From the IMG/VR virus record IMGVR_UViG_3300020421_000089, positions 1 through 31,518 of that record: a stretch of DNA of 31,518 bases. One strand, written 5' to 3'. The notes under the pieces are model-generated. The model searched no databases, had not been told where the DNA came from, and saw nothing but the letters and a program-made list of their open reading frames with translations. The stretch comes from a virus. The position numbers and the translations under genes were made by a program. Positions 7,781 through 16,288 of the stretch are shown piece after piece. How positions within the stretch are numbered: the first letter of the stretch is position 1; every line of letters starts with the position of its first letter.

Positions 7781-8313
7781 TGAAAGAAGTTACTTTTACA
7801 AAAAGGGTAAAAATTGTAGAATCAATTTATGATGACCACGAAACATTAAACCCTAAATTAGAAAAGATAATTAGAGAACAAGGTGATAGACAAAATTATC
7901 GTACAGCTTTAAAAGCACATATGACAGAAATGAATATGTTAAAAGAAGATAATAGTGAGCCTTTTCACGAATTATCTGATTACATATACAAAGAATCATT
8001 AAGTATATCTCCTGCAGTTTACAAACCAACTTTTATAGATTGTTGGGGTGGTTTATATAAAGTTGGTCATCACGCTGAAATACACGACCACTGGCCTGCT
8101 TTATATAGTTTTGTGTATTATGTTAATGTGTCTGAAGAGTGTTCACCACTTGTGTTAACAGATTGTGGGTTTCATTATATCAAACCAAAGAATGGTTTAC
8201 TTACAGTATTTCCTGGTTGGATTAAACATTTTGTACCAAAACAAGAAAGTTCACACGAAAGAATAATAGTTTCAGGAAATATATCACCAAAAAACATTTA
8301 CAATTCCACTTGA
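7780..8313 (+). CDS. 2OG-Fe(II) oxygenase-like protein, paralogue 2
   Basis: A 177-residue tandem paralogue of the previous gene. It shares IIREQGDRQN (30-39), IHDHWPALYSFVYYVNVS (101-118), a late FPGWIKHFV with His150 and ERIIVSGNIS with Arg161. The candidate iron ligands are His102, Asp103 and His104 plus His150, all kept, so both copies look catalytically intact. Its stop codon overlaps the -35 element of the downstream promoter. No substrate can be assigned; peptide proline hydroxylation and base or nucleotide oxidation are both possible for small phage oxygenases. Confidence 0.8.
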   Translation: MKEVTFTKRVKIVESIYDDHETLNPKLEKIIREQGDRQNYRTALKAHMTEMNMLKEDNSEPFHELSDYIYKESLSISPAVYKPTFIDCWGGLYKVGHHAEIHDHWPALYSFVYYVNVSEECSPLVLTDCGFHYIKPKNGLLTVFPGWIKHFVPKQESSHERIIVSGNISPKNIYNST

Positions 8314-8338
8314 CAATAGTTCTTTTTATAAATATAGT
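8310..8338 (+). promoter_or_regulatory. Sigma70-like promoter before the internal-protein block
   Basis: TTGACA at 8310-8315 and TATAGT at 8333-8338 are separated by 17 bases. It lies in the only sizeable gap after the tightly packed replication genes and points at the gene starting at 8365. The predicted start is near 8345. Confidence 0.75.
8327..8334 (+). promoter_or_regulatory. T4-late-type promoter element
   Basis: TATAAATA matches the T4 late promoter -10 octamer exactly and overlaps the sigma70-like spacer and -10. It would start transcription near 8340, upstream of a gene whose product looks like a packaged head protein, which fits late expression. Confidence 0.6.
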
Positions 8339-8364
8339 ATATACAGAAATGGAAAAATTGAACT

Positions 8365-9603
8365 ATGTTAACATTCAAAGAATTCTTATTAGAAGATAAG
8401 GGTGGTAAAAATTTACACCTTGAACATATAGAAGATGAGATACTTAATTATGGTATCACTGGTGGTCGTGCTTCTATAAACTTCATACAATCATTAAGAG
8501 ATATGCTTGCTGGCACATCATCTGGTTCTGTTAATATGACAGTTAAATGGGATGGTGCACCTGCAATCTTTGCTGGCATAGACCCATCAGATGGTCAATT
8601 TTTCGTTGCTAAAAAATCAGTATTTAATGTAAATCCAAAACTTTATAAAAAAGAATCTGAAATAGATGTATCAGGTTCTTTAAAAGAGAAGTTTGCGATT
8701 GCATTACAAGAATTTAAAAAACTTGGAATCAAAGGTGTAATACAAGGCGATTTAATGTTTACATCTGGTGATTTGAAAAAGGAGAAAATAGATGAACAAG
8801 ATTTTATTTCTTTTCAGCCTAATACTATCGTGTATGCTGCACCTATGGGTTCTGAACTTGCTAGACAGTTCACTCAAGCAAAAATTGGAGTCGTATGGCA
8901 CACAACCTATTCGGGTGATAACCTGGCAGATATGAAAGCATCCTTTGGTGTTAATATAAAAGGATTAAAAAAGATAAGTAGTGTATGGATGGATGATGCT
9001 ACTTATAAAGATGTATCTGGTAGAGCAAAGTTCACTAAATCAGAAACAGAAAAAGTAACTTCTGTATTATCTGAGGCCGGTAGTATTTTCAGAAGAATCA
9101 ATTCTTCATTATTAGAAAAATTTATAAGACTACAAAATTCATTCACAGGTAACTTGGCTGGAGCAAGTCTAAAAACTTACAACAATATTTCTGTAAGACA
9201 AGGACAAACAGTAACGAATGTGAGAAAACATGCAGATGGCTATCTGACTCATATTGAAAATCATTTTAAAAAGCTTCAGGACAAAGTTAAAACATCAGGG
9301 GCCAAGGATAAGATTGAAAGAAATAAGAAAGAGTATCTGAGAGAGTTTAAAAAACATATCAGAAACATAGAAAATGTCATTTCTTTCCAAAATGCTCTGG
9401 TGAACGCTAAAAATATAATTGTTAGAAAGTTGAATTCAGTAAGACAGCTTGCTAATACTTTCATACGAACAGATAAAGGTTACAAAGTTACAAACCCAGA
9501 AGGCTATGTCGCTATTGACAAAGAAGGAAAAGCCGTTAAACTAGTTGATAGAATGGAATTTTCATTCAATAACTTTACAGCTAGAAAGGCGTGGGATAAA
9601 TGA
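8365..9603 (+). CDS. Ligase-superfamily-like nucleotidyltransferase with capsid-targeting-like N-terminus
   Basis: A 412-residue protein. The N-terminus MLTFKEFLLE ends in Glu10 like the T4 capsid targeting peptide. Motifs fit covalent nucleotidyltransferases of the DNA/RNA ligase type: motif I KWDG with Lys61, a motif III-like FFVAKKSVF (79-87), a motif IIIa-like GVIQGDLMF (124-132), motif IV EGYVA (379-383) and motif V VKLV (391-394). A long lysine-rich helical insert (about 290-350) separates the first and last motifs. I recall related T4-like phage proteins grouped as a domain of unknown function (DUF6267), which I cannot confirm here. I infer an injected or packaged nucleic-acid end-joining or capping enzyme. 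A degenerate, non-catalytic fold is the alternative. Confidence 0.65.
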   Translation: MLTFKEFLLEDKGGKNLHLEHIEDEILNYGITGGRASINFIQSLRDMLAGTSSGSVNMTVKWDGAPAIFAGIDPSDGQFFVAKKSVFNVNPKLYKKESEIDVSGSLKEKFAIALQEFKKLGIKGVIQGDLMFTSGDLKKEKIDEQDFISFQPNTIVYAAPMGSELARQFTQAKIGVVWHTTYSGDNLADMKASFGVNIKGLKKISSVWMDDATYKDVSGRAKFTKSETEKVTSVLSEAGSIFRRINSSLLEKFIRLQNSFTGNLAGASLKTYNNISVRQGQTVTNVRKHADGYLTHIENHFKKLQDKVKTSGAKDKIERNKKEYLREFKKHIRNIENVISFQNALVNAKNIIVRKLNSVRQLANTFIRTDKGYKVTNPEGYVAIDKEGKAVKLVDRMEFSFNNFTARKAWDK

Positions 9604-10964
9604 TAAACTTTAAGACATATATTAGTGAAGCTACATTAGACATAAAAACTATGAACAAACAACTTGCTGGTATTCAAAGGTCTGCAATATTAGCTAAAGC
9701 AATATTAAGTGGTAATAAGTTAGAAACAAAAAAAGGTAATGTATCGTTAAGTTGGATTAGTGACCAAGATAAAAAAGCATTTGATATGAATGATTTTCAA
9801 AATGCATTTAAAGATGGTAATAATTATAAAAATGTTTTTGTATCACCAGACGGTGATGAGGTTAAATTAACTGATGTTATTAAAACAGCAATGTTTGGTG
9901 GTGGTGCCGGTTCAGGTGGTGGTTCAAAAAATACTGCAAAAGTAGAAAGTGGTCAATGTGTATATTTAGCAGCATTATATAATGGTAGAAAATTTGCAGA
10001 TGTATCTGATAGTTTAGATGATGCAGAGATGTCTGCTGCTGCATCTAAGTATAATATATCAGTTAGTTTAGATGAAGTTGCAACTATGAATGATGATTGG
10101 ATTCATTCTTCAATAATTGTTGCACAAGCTCTCAAACCATTTTTAGGTAATAAAAGTTATGTTTTTCATCATCAATCACCATTTGTTAAAAATTTGTATG
10201 GTGCATATTCTAAGTTAAATAAAAAACTACCTTCACCATTTAGAAAACCAGATAAATGGAACCCAGCTGATATATGGGCTGTAGATGGTGTTGAAAATCA
10301 CGATTGGTATCAATATAATTCATTAGCTGAAATGAATAACGAATTAAAAGAAATGTATGTAAAAAGACAATGTGTTGGCATCTCACTTAAACAAGCTGCA
10401 GGTAATGTTACTTTATTAGAAAAAAATACTGATGGTTTTATTAGAAGACCTATAAGAATGATTGATTATGATATTGGTAGAAAGGGTGTTTTTGATTCAA
10501 AACATTGTACTATATTTGGAACAGAAAACTTTATTATGCCAATGAGAGTTTATGATGGTTTATTTGGTGGGTTTGCAGGCGAAGTAAAACTAAAAAGAGC
10601 ACAGGGTGGTAAAGTAAAAGGAACACTTATTGACCAATTACTGAAAGTTAGACCAAAATTTGATGATAGAGAATTAGCAAAAAATGTACAAAGACCAAGT
10701 CCAAACTTTATTGAAGAATGTTATAATACATATCTTGCTGTTACGAAAAACAAAAGAGAGTTTAAAAACAAAGATGATTTTATAAAACAATTTAAAATCA
10801 ACGCAAAGAAAAATAAATCTTTAGTTTTTAGTAAATGGAAAGCAATGGATATGGTTGGAAGATTAATTAATTCAAGAAATAAAAAACACGAAGTCGTAGA
10901 TGCTTTGGCTGCATATGCTATGTCAGAGTCAAAAGACTCAGGACCATATGTGATAGCGAAATGA
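9600..10964 (+). CDS. Putative internal head protein with possible PD-(D/E)XK-like core
   Basis: A 454-residue protein starting MINFKTYISE, again a capsid-targeting-like decapeptide with Glu10, and coupled to the previous gene by ATGA. The centre carries KWNPADIWAVDG followed, after a helix, by CVGISLKQAAGN. The P-A-D and S-L-K spacing resembles a PD-(D/E)XK nuclease core, but I cannot confirm the fold. A glycine-rich linker (GGGAGSGGGS) at about 100-109 separates an N-terminal part from the rest. Function is unknown. If the nuclease reading is right it could be an injected anti-host nuclease. Confidence 0.6.
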   Translation: MINFKTYISEATLDIKTMNKQLAGIQRSAILAKAILSGNKLETKKGNVSLSWISDQDKKAFDMNDFQNAFKDGNNYKNVFVSPDGDEVKLTDVIKTAMFGGGAGSGGGSKNTAKVESGQCVYLAALYNGRKFADVSDSLDDAEMSAAASKYNISVSLDEVATMNDDWIHSSIIVAQALKPFLGNKSYVFHHQSPFVKNLYGAYSKLNKKLPSPFRKPDKWNPADIWAVDGVENHDWYQYNSLAEMNNELKEMYVKRQCVGISLKQAAGNVTLLEKNTDGFIRRPIRMIDYDIGRKGVFDSKHCTIFGTENFIMPMRVYDGLFGGFAGEVKLKRAQGGKVKGTLIDQLLKVRPKFDDRELAKNVQRPSPNFIEECYNTYLAVTKNKREFKNKDDFIKQFKINAKKNKSLVFSKWKAMDMVGRLINSRNKKHEVVDALAAYAMSESKDSGPYVIAK

Positions 10965-11155
10965 TAAAAGACGGACCAATGAAAGACCATATTAATAATA
11001 GTAAAGAAGGTGTAGTGAAAGCTGAGTACATCACTTATACGAAGAGAGATGGCTATCTTATGAAAGAAACAACTATTAGAAAGTTTCTAGGTAAAGATGG
11101 TAATTATATAGATTCTTATATAACTGAACCTTTAACGGAGGTAAAAGATGATTGA
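10961..11155 (+). CDS. Small hypothetical protein
   Basis: A 64-residue hydrophilic protein wedged between two larger genes with ATGA-type overlaps at both ends. The start is uncertain: ATG 10961 overlaps the upstream stop but has no clear ribosome site, and ATG 10980 would give a product six residues shorter. TTIRKFLGK near the middle faintly recalls the capsid-targeting peptides of its neighbours, but without the terminal Glu. No domain recognised. Confidence 0.6.
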   Translation: MIKDGPMKDHINNSKEGVVKAEYITYTKRDGYLMKETTIRKFLGKDGNYIDSYITEPLTEVKDD

Positions 11156-13733
11156 AGAACCTAGAATACCTAGAAAGAAAGGTCAACCAGCAGGTAGTGA
11201 TAAGCATTCTGATTTATATACAGATGAGAATCCTAAAGGCACTATACACGGATTAGGTTTTAAAGATGTTACGACAGCTAATGCCAGTGTTAAAAAGATT
11301 GAGAATAGTGGTAAAACACATGCACATAAAATACAAGCTGCAATTGCTATGGAACAAAGAGCTAAAGTTATGGGTAAAACTGCAGAAGCTGCAATTTATA
11401 GAAAGTTCATAGAGAAGATGAAAAAGATTACTAAACAAAAACAACAAAATGAAGAAAAGATGGCCTGTCCTGCTGCAACTCAAAATTTAAAGTTGAATAC
11501 TAAGAATAGAGATGCCACGATTAAAAGTTATAATTATGGTCCATTAAATGTTGATGAACCTGGTGATTATTGGAAAGATATTGCTAAGTATTGGAAAACA
11601 ACTGAAACTGCTGCAAAGAAGTCTGTATGTAATAATTGTGTTGCATTTGATGTATCACCAAGAATGTTAGAGTGCATGCCTGGCGAAACATCTGATGAAG
11701 ATGGTCGTTTAGGTTATTGTTGGATGCATCATTTTAAATGTCATTCTGCAAGAGCGTGTCACACTTGGGCAAAAGGTGGACCAATAACCACTGATGAAAA
11801 ATCTTATGATTGGCAAGAAAGAGGCCAGAAAAAAGAATCTGTTACTTTTAGAAAGTTCAATGAAAAAACAGAAGCAGTAGTATTTACATTTGGTAGATTT
11901 AATCCACCAACTACTGGCCACGAAAAATTAATACAAAAAGTAGCAAAAGTTGCGGGTGGTGATGATTTTTATATATTTCCATCTCACTCACAAAATCCAA
12001 AGAAAGACCCATTACCACTTGCTAAAAAAGTTGCATATATGAGAAATATGTTTCCTAGATACAAAAGAAATATTTTAGCTACTAATATGAAAACAGTATT
12101 AGATATTGCAGTTTACTTTCACGAACAAGGTTATAAACAAATTAAAATGGTTGTAGGTTCTGATAGAGTCGCTGAGTTTAATAAGTTATTGACAACATAT
12201 AATGGAAAAGACGCAAGGCACGGGTTTTATAATTTTAACAATATACAAGTATTAAGTGCTGGGGATAGAGACCCAGACGCAGAAGGCGTAACAGGAATGT
12301 CTGCATCAAAAATGAGAGCTGCAGCTTCTTCTAATGATTACGAAAGTTTTAAAAAGGGGTTACCAATGTCATTTAAAAATGGAGAAAAGTTATTTAAAGA
12401 TGTGCGTAAAGGTATGGGTTTAAGAGAAAATTCTACATATTCTGAAGTACAAATAGAAAGAGATTTATATATTAGAGGCGTGTTATATCAGATAGGTGAT
12501 ATAGTTGAAAATATTGATGATGGTACATCTGGTAAAGTTGTTCGTAGAGGAACGAATTATGTACAATATGCTGAAGATGGTAAAGTATATAAAGCATTCT
12601 TGTATCACATAAGAGAGAAAAAAGAAAAAGAAAAACAAGATGTAAAACAAGACAAAGAAATTAAAGATAGAGAAGGTACACAACCTGCTAAGTATTATGC
12701 AAAAGATGCAGAAGGTGACGATATGGCTAAATCAACAAAACAGGCTCGTGCAAGACACTTTGCAAAGTATGGTAAAAAAGATGATGATACTGATAAAAAT
12801 TACAAACAAGCACCTGGTGATGCTAATGCAAAAACTAAACCTTCTAAACATACAAAGAAATTTAAACAAATGTATGGTGAGGATGGTCCGTGTTGGGATA
12901 CTCACAAACAAGTTGGTATGAAAAAGAAAGGTGGTAGAATGGTACCTAATTGTGTGCCAAAAGAAGGAAATATAGAAGAAAAGATTGATGGTCTTGTTAA
13001 GAAAGCAGAGAAGTCAGGTATGCCTTATGGTGTTCTTAAAAAAGTATATGATAGAGGTATGGCTGCTTGGAAAACTGGACATAGACCAGGAACAACACCA
13101 CAACAATGGGCATTTGCTAGAGTTAATAGTTTTGTAACTAAATCAAGTGGAACTTGGGGTGGTGCAGATAAAGACTTGGCAAAACAAGTCAAAGGTAAAA
13201 AAGAAGCTTATGAGATAGGACAAGATTATGCTAAACACACTTTTTCAGTTACACCAGGCCAGAACTATAATCAGGCCCTTAAAAAGAAAGCAAGTAAACG
13301 AAACATCAAAGACTGGTTTGAAAGGGAATCTACTAGAAAAGAGTATCAAGAAAGATATAAAAATGAGTGGGAAGAAAGACTTAAAGAAACTTATGATAGA
13401 ATGTTAAACAAGCTTGAAGATAGTCAAGATAATAAATATATAGAGAAACTTGAGATTGTAGAATCTGAGTATCAAGGTCGTAAAGTTAAGTTAAATGACC
13501 CATTTAGATTACCATCTGGAAGTGGTAAAAAATTTGGTGTTTATGTAAAAAATGAAAAGGGAAATGTCGTTAAAGTAACTTTCGGTGACCCTAATATGGA
13601 TATCAAAAGAGATAGTCCTGAAAGAAGAGCATCGTTTAGAGCCAGACATAATTGTGACAATCCTGGTCCAAAAACAAAAGCACGATATTGGTCTTGTTAT
13701 CAATGGAGAGCTGGAGCAAAGGTTGACAATTAG
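11148..13733 (+). CDS. Mosaic multi-domain protein with HxGH-type nucleotidylyltransferase domain
   Basis: An 861-residue protein made of separable modules. Residues 1-98 are a conserved SDLYTDENPKGTIHGLGF domain. Residues 105-210 are Cys/His-rich (CNNC at 161-164, then CWMHHFKCHSARACHTW) and probably bind metal or a cluster. At 231-242 there is a capsid-targeting-like SVTFRKFNEKTE. Residues 244-425 form a cytidylyl/adenylyltransferase fold with FGRFNPPTTGH (248-258) and SASKMR (385-390). Residues 441-490 are a small beta domain (GDIVENIDDGTSGKVVRRG). Residues 511-577 are a Lys-rich KYYA...STKQARARHF module, then a PCWDTHKQVGMKKKGG module, then 608-690 with VYDRGMAAWKTGHRPGT. Residues 815-861 have RRASFRARHNCDNPG. 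I infer a precursor or packaged multifunctional protein. Shuffled modules like these recur in marine phages, from memory. Confidence 0.7.
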   Translation: MIEEPRIPRKKGQPAGSDKHSDLYTDENPKGTIHGLGFKDVTTANASVKKIENSGKTHAHKIQAAIAMEQRAKVMGKTAEAAIYRKFIEKMKKITKQKQQNEEKMACPAATQNLKLNTKNRDATIKSYNYGPLNVDEPGDYWKDIAKYWKTTETAAKKSVCNNCVAFDVSPRMLECMPGETSDEDGRLGYCWMHHFKCHSARACHTWAKGGPITTDEKSYDWQERGQKKESVTFRKFNEKTEAVVFTFGRFNPPTTGHEKLIQKVAKVAGGDDFYIFPSHSQNPKKDPLPLAKKVAYMRNMFPRYKRNILATNMKTVLDIAVYFHEQGYKQIKMVVGSDRVAEFNKLLTTYNGKDARHGFYNFNNIQVLSAGDRDPDAEGVTGMSASKMRAAASSNDYESFKKGLPMSFKNGEKLFKDVRKGMGLRENSTYSEVQIERDLYIRGVLYQIGDIVENIDDGTSGKVVRRGTNYVQYAEDGKVYKAFLYHIREKKEKEKQDVKQDKEIKDREGTQPAKYYAKDAEGDDMAKSTKQARARHFAKYGKKDDDTDKNYKQAPGDANAKTKPSKHTKKFKQMYGEDGPCWDTHKQVGMKKKGGRMVPNCVPKEGNIEEKIDGLVKKAEKSGMPYGVLKKVYDRGMAAWKTGHRPGTTPQQWAFARVNSFVTKSSGTWGGADKDLAKQVKGKKEAYEIGQDYAKHTFSVTPGQNYNQALKKKASKRNIKDWFERESTRKEYQERYKNEWEERLKETYDRMLNKLEDSQDNKYIEKLEIVESEYQGRKVKLNDPFRLPSGSGKKFGVYVKNEKGNVVKVTFGDPNMDIKRDSPERRASFRARHNCDNPGPKTKARYWSCYQWRAGAKVDN

Positions 13734-13741
13734 GAAAGAAT

Positions 13742-14557
13742 ATGACAAGTTATAGAAAAAATATGGCAGAATCGTATCAACAAGTTAGGGAAAGAGAACT
13801 AACACCTAAAGAGTTGAAACGAAGAGAAGAGATAGCCAAAGAATTACCAGACAAAGAATTTAAAGATAGATATGGTAAAGATTGGATGTCTGTAAAAATG
13901 GCAACAGCAACAAAGATGGCAAAGAAGGAAACCAATGAATCTAGATATGTTCAGGCATTACCTCCGAAAGAAGCCATAGTTGCAAGAATTGCTCAACTTA
14001 TGAAAAGAAAAAACCCAGACCCTTTACAGGCAAGAATAGAGGTGGGTAATTATATAGAACTTAAAGCACCAGCATTATTTAAGTATTATCGTGAATTACA
14101 AAAAAAAGGTATTACAAAGGGTCCTGAAATTAAAAAGTTTGATAAACAATTAATGAAGGCACTTGAAAAGAAATATGGTAAAGATAGTTCTAAAGGTGTT
14201 GAAAAAGCATTAAAAGAAGAACTTAAAGAAGATGGACACGAAGATGTTCCTTCTGCAGTTAGACAATGTAAAACAGTTATTGAAGATGCAAATGAGATTA
14301 TGAATAAACTTAATTCTATGAGTGAACAAGAACTACCAAGTTGGTGGACTAATAAGTTAGCAGTTGCATCTAATAGTATGAATAAAATGAGAGATTATCT
14401 ATTAAATCCATCTGAAGTTTCTGAAACAATGATTAAAGAAGCAGAAGGTGATTTAGAAGATTTAAAAAATATTGTAAAAGAACTTGAGGGTGCTTCTAAA
14501 ATGCATCTAGGTCAATCAAAAAGAATTGCTAAACATATTAGCATGATGGAGAAATAA
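13742..14557 (+). CDS. Modular hypothetical protein, probable virion-associated
   Basis: A 271-residue charged protein of helical modules. The N-terminal module ELTPKELKRREEIAKEL...FKDRYGKDWMSVKMATATK covers about 19-60. A middle RIEVGNYIELKAPALFKYY region follows. The C-terminal helical part includes VPSAVRQCKTVIEDANEIM (174-192) and MHLGQSKRIAKHI near the end. Similar modules occur in other proteins of T4-like marine phages, from memory, but no enzymatic motif is visible. It sits between putative packaged proteins and is spaced only 8 bases from the previous stop. A structural or internal head role is the best guess. Confidence 0.65.
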   Translation: MTSYRKNMAESYQQVRERELTPKELKRREEIAKELPDKEFKDRYGKDWMSVKMATATKMAKKETNESRYVQALPPKEAIVARIAQLMKRKNPDPLQARIEVGNYIELKAPALFKYYRELQKKGITKGPEIKKFDKQLMKALEKKYGKDSSKGVEKALKEELKEDGHEDVPSAVRQCKTVIEDANEIMNKLNSMSEQELPSWWTNKLAVASNSMNKMRDYLLNPSEVSETMIKEAEGDLEDLKNIVKELEGASKMHLGQSKRIAKHISMMEK

Positions 14558-14559
14558 AA

Positions 14560-15384
14560 ATGACTTATTTAAAACATAAAAATGGAAGTCTTGAAGATAA
14601 AGTTTTAGAGGCTATGGACCCTGTAAACAAAAAGGCTTTAAAAAAAGACTTTGATGATAGAAAAGACAAAGATGTTGATAATGATGGAGATGTTGATGCT
14701 TCAGATAAATATCTTGTTAAAAGAAGAAAATCTATATCAAAAGCTATAGCTAAAGAAGGTAACAAATTTACTATGGCACTTAAACAAGCTAGAGATAACG
14801 GTGAAGACGAAATGGTTGTTTCTGGTAAATCTTACAAAGTAAAGGAAGTTGAGGAAGCTATGAAAGAAAATATGAAATCAGAAACTACATATTTCAAAGT
14901 TTCTTCTATGAGAGATGCTCTACATAAAGTTTGGAGTGAATCTGTTAAAGAAGAGAAAGAAGAGATAAAAGAATTTGTTAAATCTGACGGCTCTAAAAAA
15001 AGAGTTAAAGAAGGTGACAATCGTTTAAAAACAAATAAATCTAAAGTTGAAGACATTTCACAATCACCCAATCCTGCTAATTCACAGCATTTATGTGCTA
15101 AGAATGTAGTACACGAAAAATGGGGTAGAGGTAATACAATCTTTTCAATGCATGCAGACCCAGACAATAAAGGTTTAATTGAATGGTATGATGTATGGTT
15201 CCAACACGGAATTGAAAAAAGAGTTCCGACTTCTGATTTAGAAATTGTTACTGAGGCAAATCACGAAAATCACGGTAAAGATAAAGATAAAATGATTAAG
15301 TCTGGTAAGAAAATGAAAAAAGAAAAAACTGATACAGGTAAAGAAGTTAACTCTGTTGAAGTAAATAAGGTTGAAAACAAATAA
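14560..15384 (+). CDS. Hypothetical protein with EF-hand-like calcium loop
   Basis: A 274-residue, strongly charged protein. Residues 38-49, DVDNDGDVDASD, have acidic residues at positions 1, 3, 5, 9 and 12 with Gly at 6. This is the layout of an EF-hand or dockerin-type calcium loop. The second half has LCAKNVVHEKWGRGNTIFSMHA and GLIEWYDVWFQHGIEKRV, a compact beta domain that recurs in marine phage proteins, from memory. The tail is Lys/Glu-rich and disordered. Context suggests a virion-associated or packaged protein; no enzyme motif seen. Confidence 0.65.
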   Translation: MTYLKHKNGSLEDKVLEAMDPVNKKALKKDFDDRKDKDVDNDGDVDASDKYLVKRRKSISKAIAKEGNKFTMALKQARDNGEDEMVVSGKSYKVKEVEEAMKENMKSETTYFKVSSMRDALHKVWSESVKEEKEEIKEFVKSDGSKKRVKEGDNRLKTNKSKVEDISQSPNPANSQHLCAKNVVHEKWGRGNTIFSMHADPDNKGLIEWYDVWFQHGIEKRVPTSDLEIVTEANHENHGKDKDKMIKSGKKMKKEKTDTGKEVNSVEVNKVENK

Positions 15385-15677
15385 TGAAATCATTTAAACA
15401 ACATATTAGTGAAAAGAGAAAAGTGACATCTGCTCAAATACAAAAGTTTGCTCAAATGACAGACCAAAATCAACATACTGAAGTAAGACTTCAGATTGCA
15501 AAAATTGTTGGTGATAGAGGTTTAATTAAAAAGTATGAAAAACTTAGTAAAGACCAAGATAGAGCTGGTTCATTAACAGAACCTTTACAGAAAACAAGAC
15601 AACGACTTGATAAAGAATTATTATCAAAAGCGTTTGATGAAATAGGTAATGCTAGAGAACTAATGAGAGCTTTATAG
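15384..15677 (+). CDS. Small putative internal head protein with capsid-targeting-like N-terminus
   Basis: A 97-residue helical, basic protein starting MKSFKQHISE, with Phe4, Lys5, Ile8 and Glu10 matching the pattern seen in three other proteins of the window and in T4 internal proteins. The small size and high charge after the peptide resemble T4 IPI-IPIII. The gene overlaps its upstream neighbour by 1 base and is followed by a sigma70-like promoter. Confidence 0.65.
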   Translation: MKSFKQHISEKRKVTSAQIQKFAQMTDQNQHTEVRLQIAKIVGDRGLIKKYEKLSKDQDRAGSLTEPLQKTRQRLDKELLSKAFDEIGNARELMRAL

Positions 15678-15680
15678 GGG

Positions 15681-15708
15681 TTGACAATAACAATAATTAT
15701 GTTATACT
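15681..15708 (+). promoter_or_regulatory. Sigma70-like promoter
   Basis: TTGACA at 15681-15686 and TATACT at 15703-15708 with a 16-base spacer, just after the stop codon at 15677 and before the GTG-started gene at 15737. The predicted start is near 15715, leaving a short leader with the ribosome site GAGAGG. Confidence 0.75.
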
Positions 15709-15736
15709 GTAAGTAGAATAAAAAAAGAGAGGTAAA

Positions 15737-16264
15737 GTGAAAAATTTTAATTATGTTTATAATTCTACATTAAGTGAAGAAAGTGAATTACCGACTTTGT
15801 ATTGTGATATGGACCAAGTTTTGGTCAACTTTATAGGTGGGGCTGATAAAGAGTTAGGCCAATCATTTATAACGACAGACAAAGACAAAAGATGGTCGGA
15901 GATTCATAAGAACAAAAGTTTTTGGGAAAATTTAGAATGGATGCCTGGTGCTAAAAGATTATGGAGTTTTGTGAGTAAATATAACTCACATATATTATCT
16001 GCATATACACCCGCAGATAGTAATTCTACACCAGGTAAGATGAAATGGTTGAGAAAGAATTTGAGATTGACACAAAGAAGTAGAATACATCTAGTGTTGA
16101 GGTCCCAAAAACAGAATTTTGCTATGACGAATAATAAACCTAATGTTTTGATAGATGACCACGAAAAAAACATAAGAGAGTGGGAATCAAAAGGTGGAAT
16201 TGGAGTACATCATATATCTGTGAGTAATACATTAAACGAACTAAAAAGATTAGGATATAAATAG
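15737..16264 (+). CDS. HAD-fold phosphatase, 5'(3')-deoxyribonucleotidase-like
   Basis: A 175-residue protein starting at GTG 15737, with GAGAGG at 15727-15732. LYCDMDQVLVNF (22-33) is HAD motif I with the two catalytic Asp, SAYTPAD is a motif II-like Ser region, and NVLIDDHEKNI with the IDD pair is motif IV. These fit the small deoxyribonucleotidase group, which dephosphorylates deoxynucleoside monophosphates, though the substrate is not proven. The N-terminus MKNFNYVYNSTLSEE is a loose, extended version of the capsid-targeting pattern. It has its own sigma70-like promoter, unlike its neighbours. Confidence 0.75.
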   Translation: MKNFNYVYNSTLSEESELPTLYCDMDQVLVNFIGGADKELGQSFITTDKDKRWSEIHKNKSFWENLEWMPGAKRLWSFVSKYNSHILSAYTPADSNSTPGKMKWLRKNLRLTQRSRIHLVLRSQKQNFAMTNNKPNVLIDDHEKNIREWESKGGIGVHHISVSNTLNELKRLGYK

Positions 16265-16288
16265 TTATAAAACTATAAGGAGAAAACA

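Noticed and set aside
13723-13728. TTGACA near the end of the 861-residue gene as a promoter
   Set aside because: No -10 hexamer at a usable distance (nearest candidate about 22 bases).
15904-16173. Minus-strand open frames throughout the window, for example this one
   Set aside because: All lie opposite well-supported + strand genes, lack ribosome sites and show composition expected of shadow frames.
16261-16276. ATAGTT/AACTAT hairpin before the 500-residue structural gene as a terminator
   Set aside because: Only six A+T pairs, no T-run, and it directly precedes the ribosome site.
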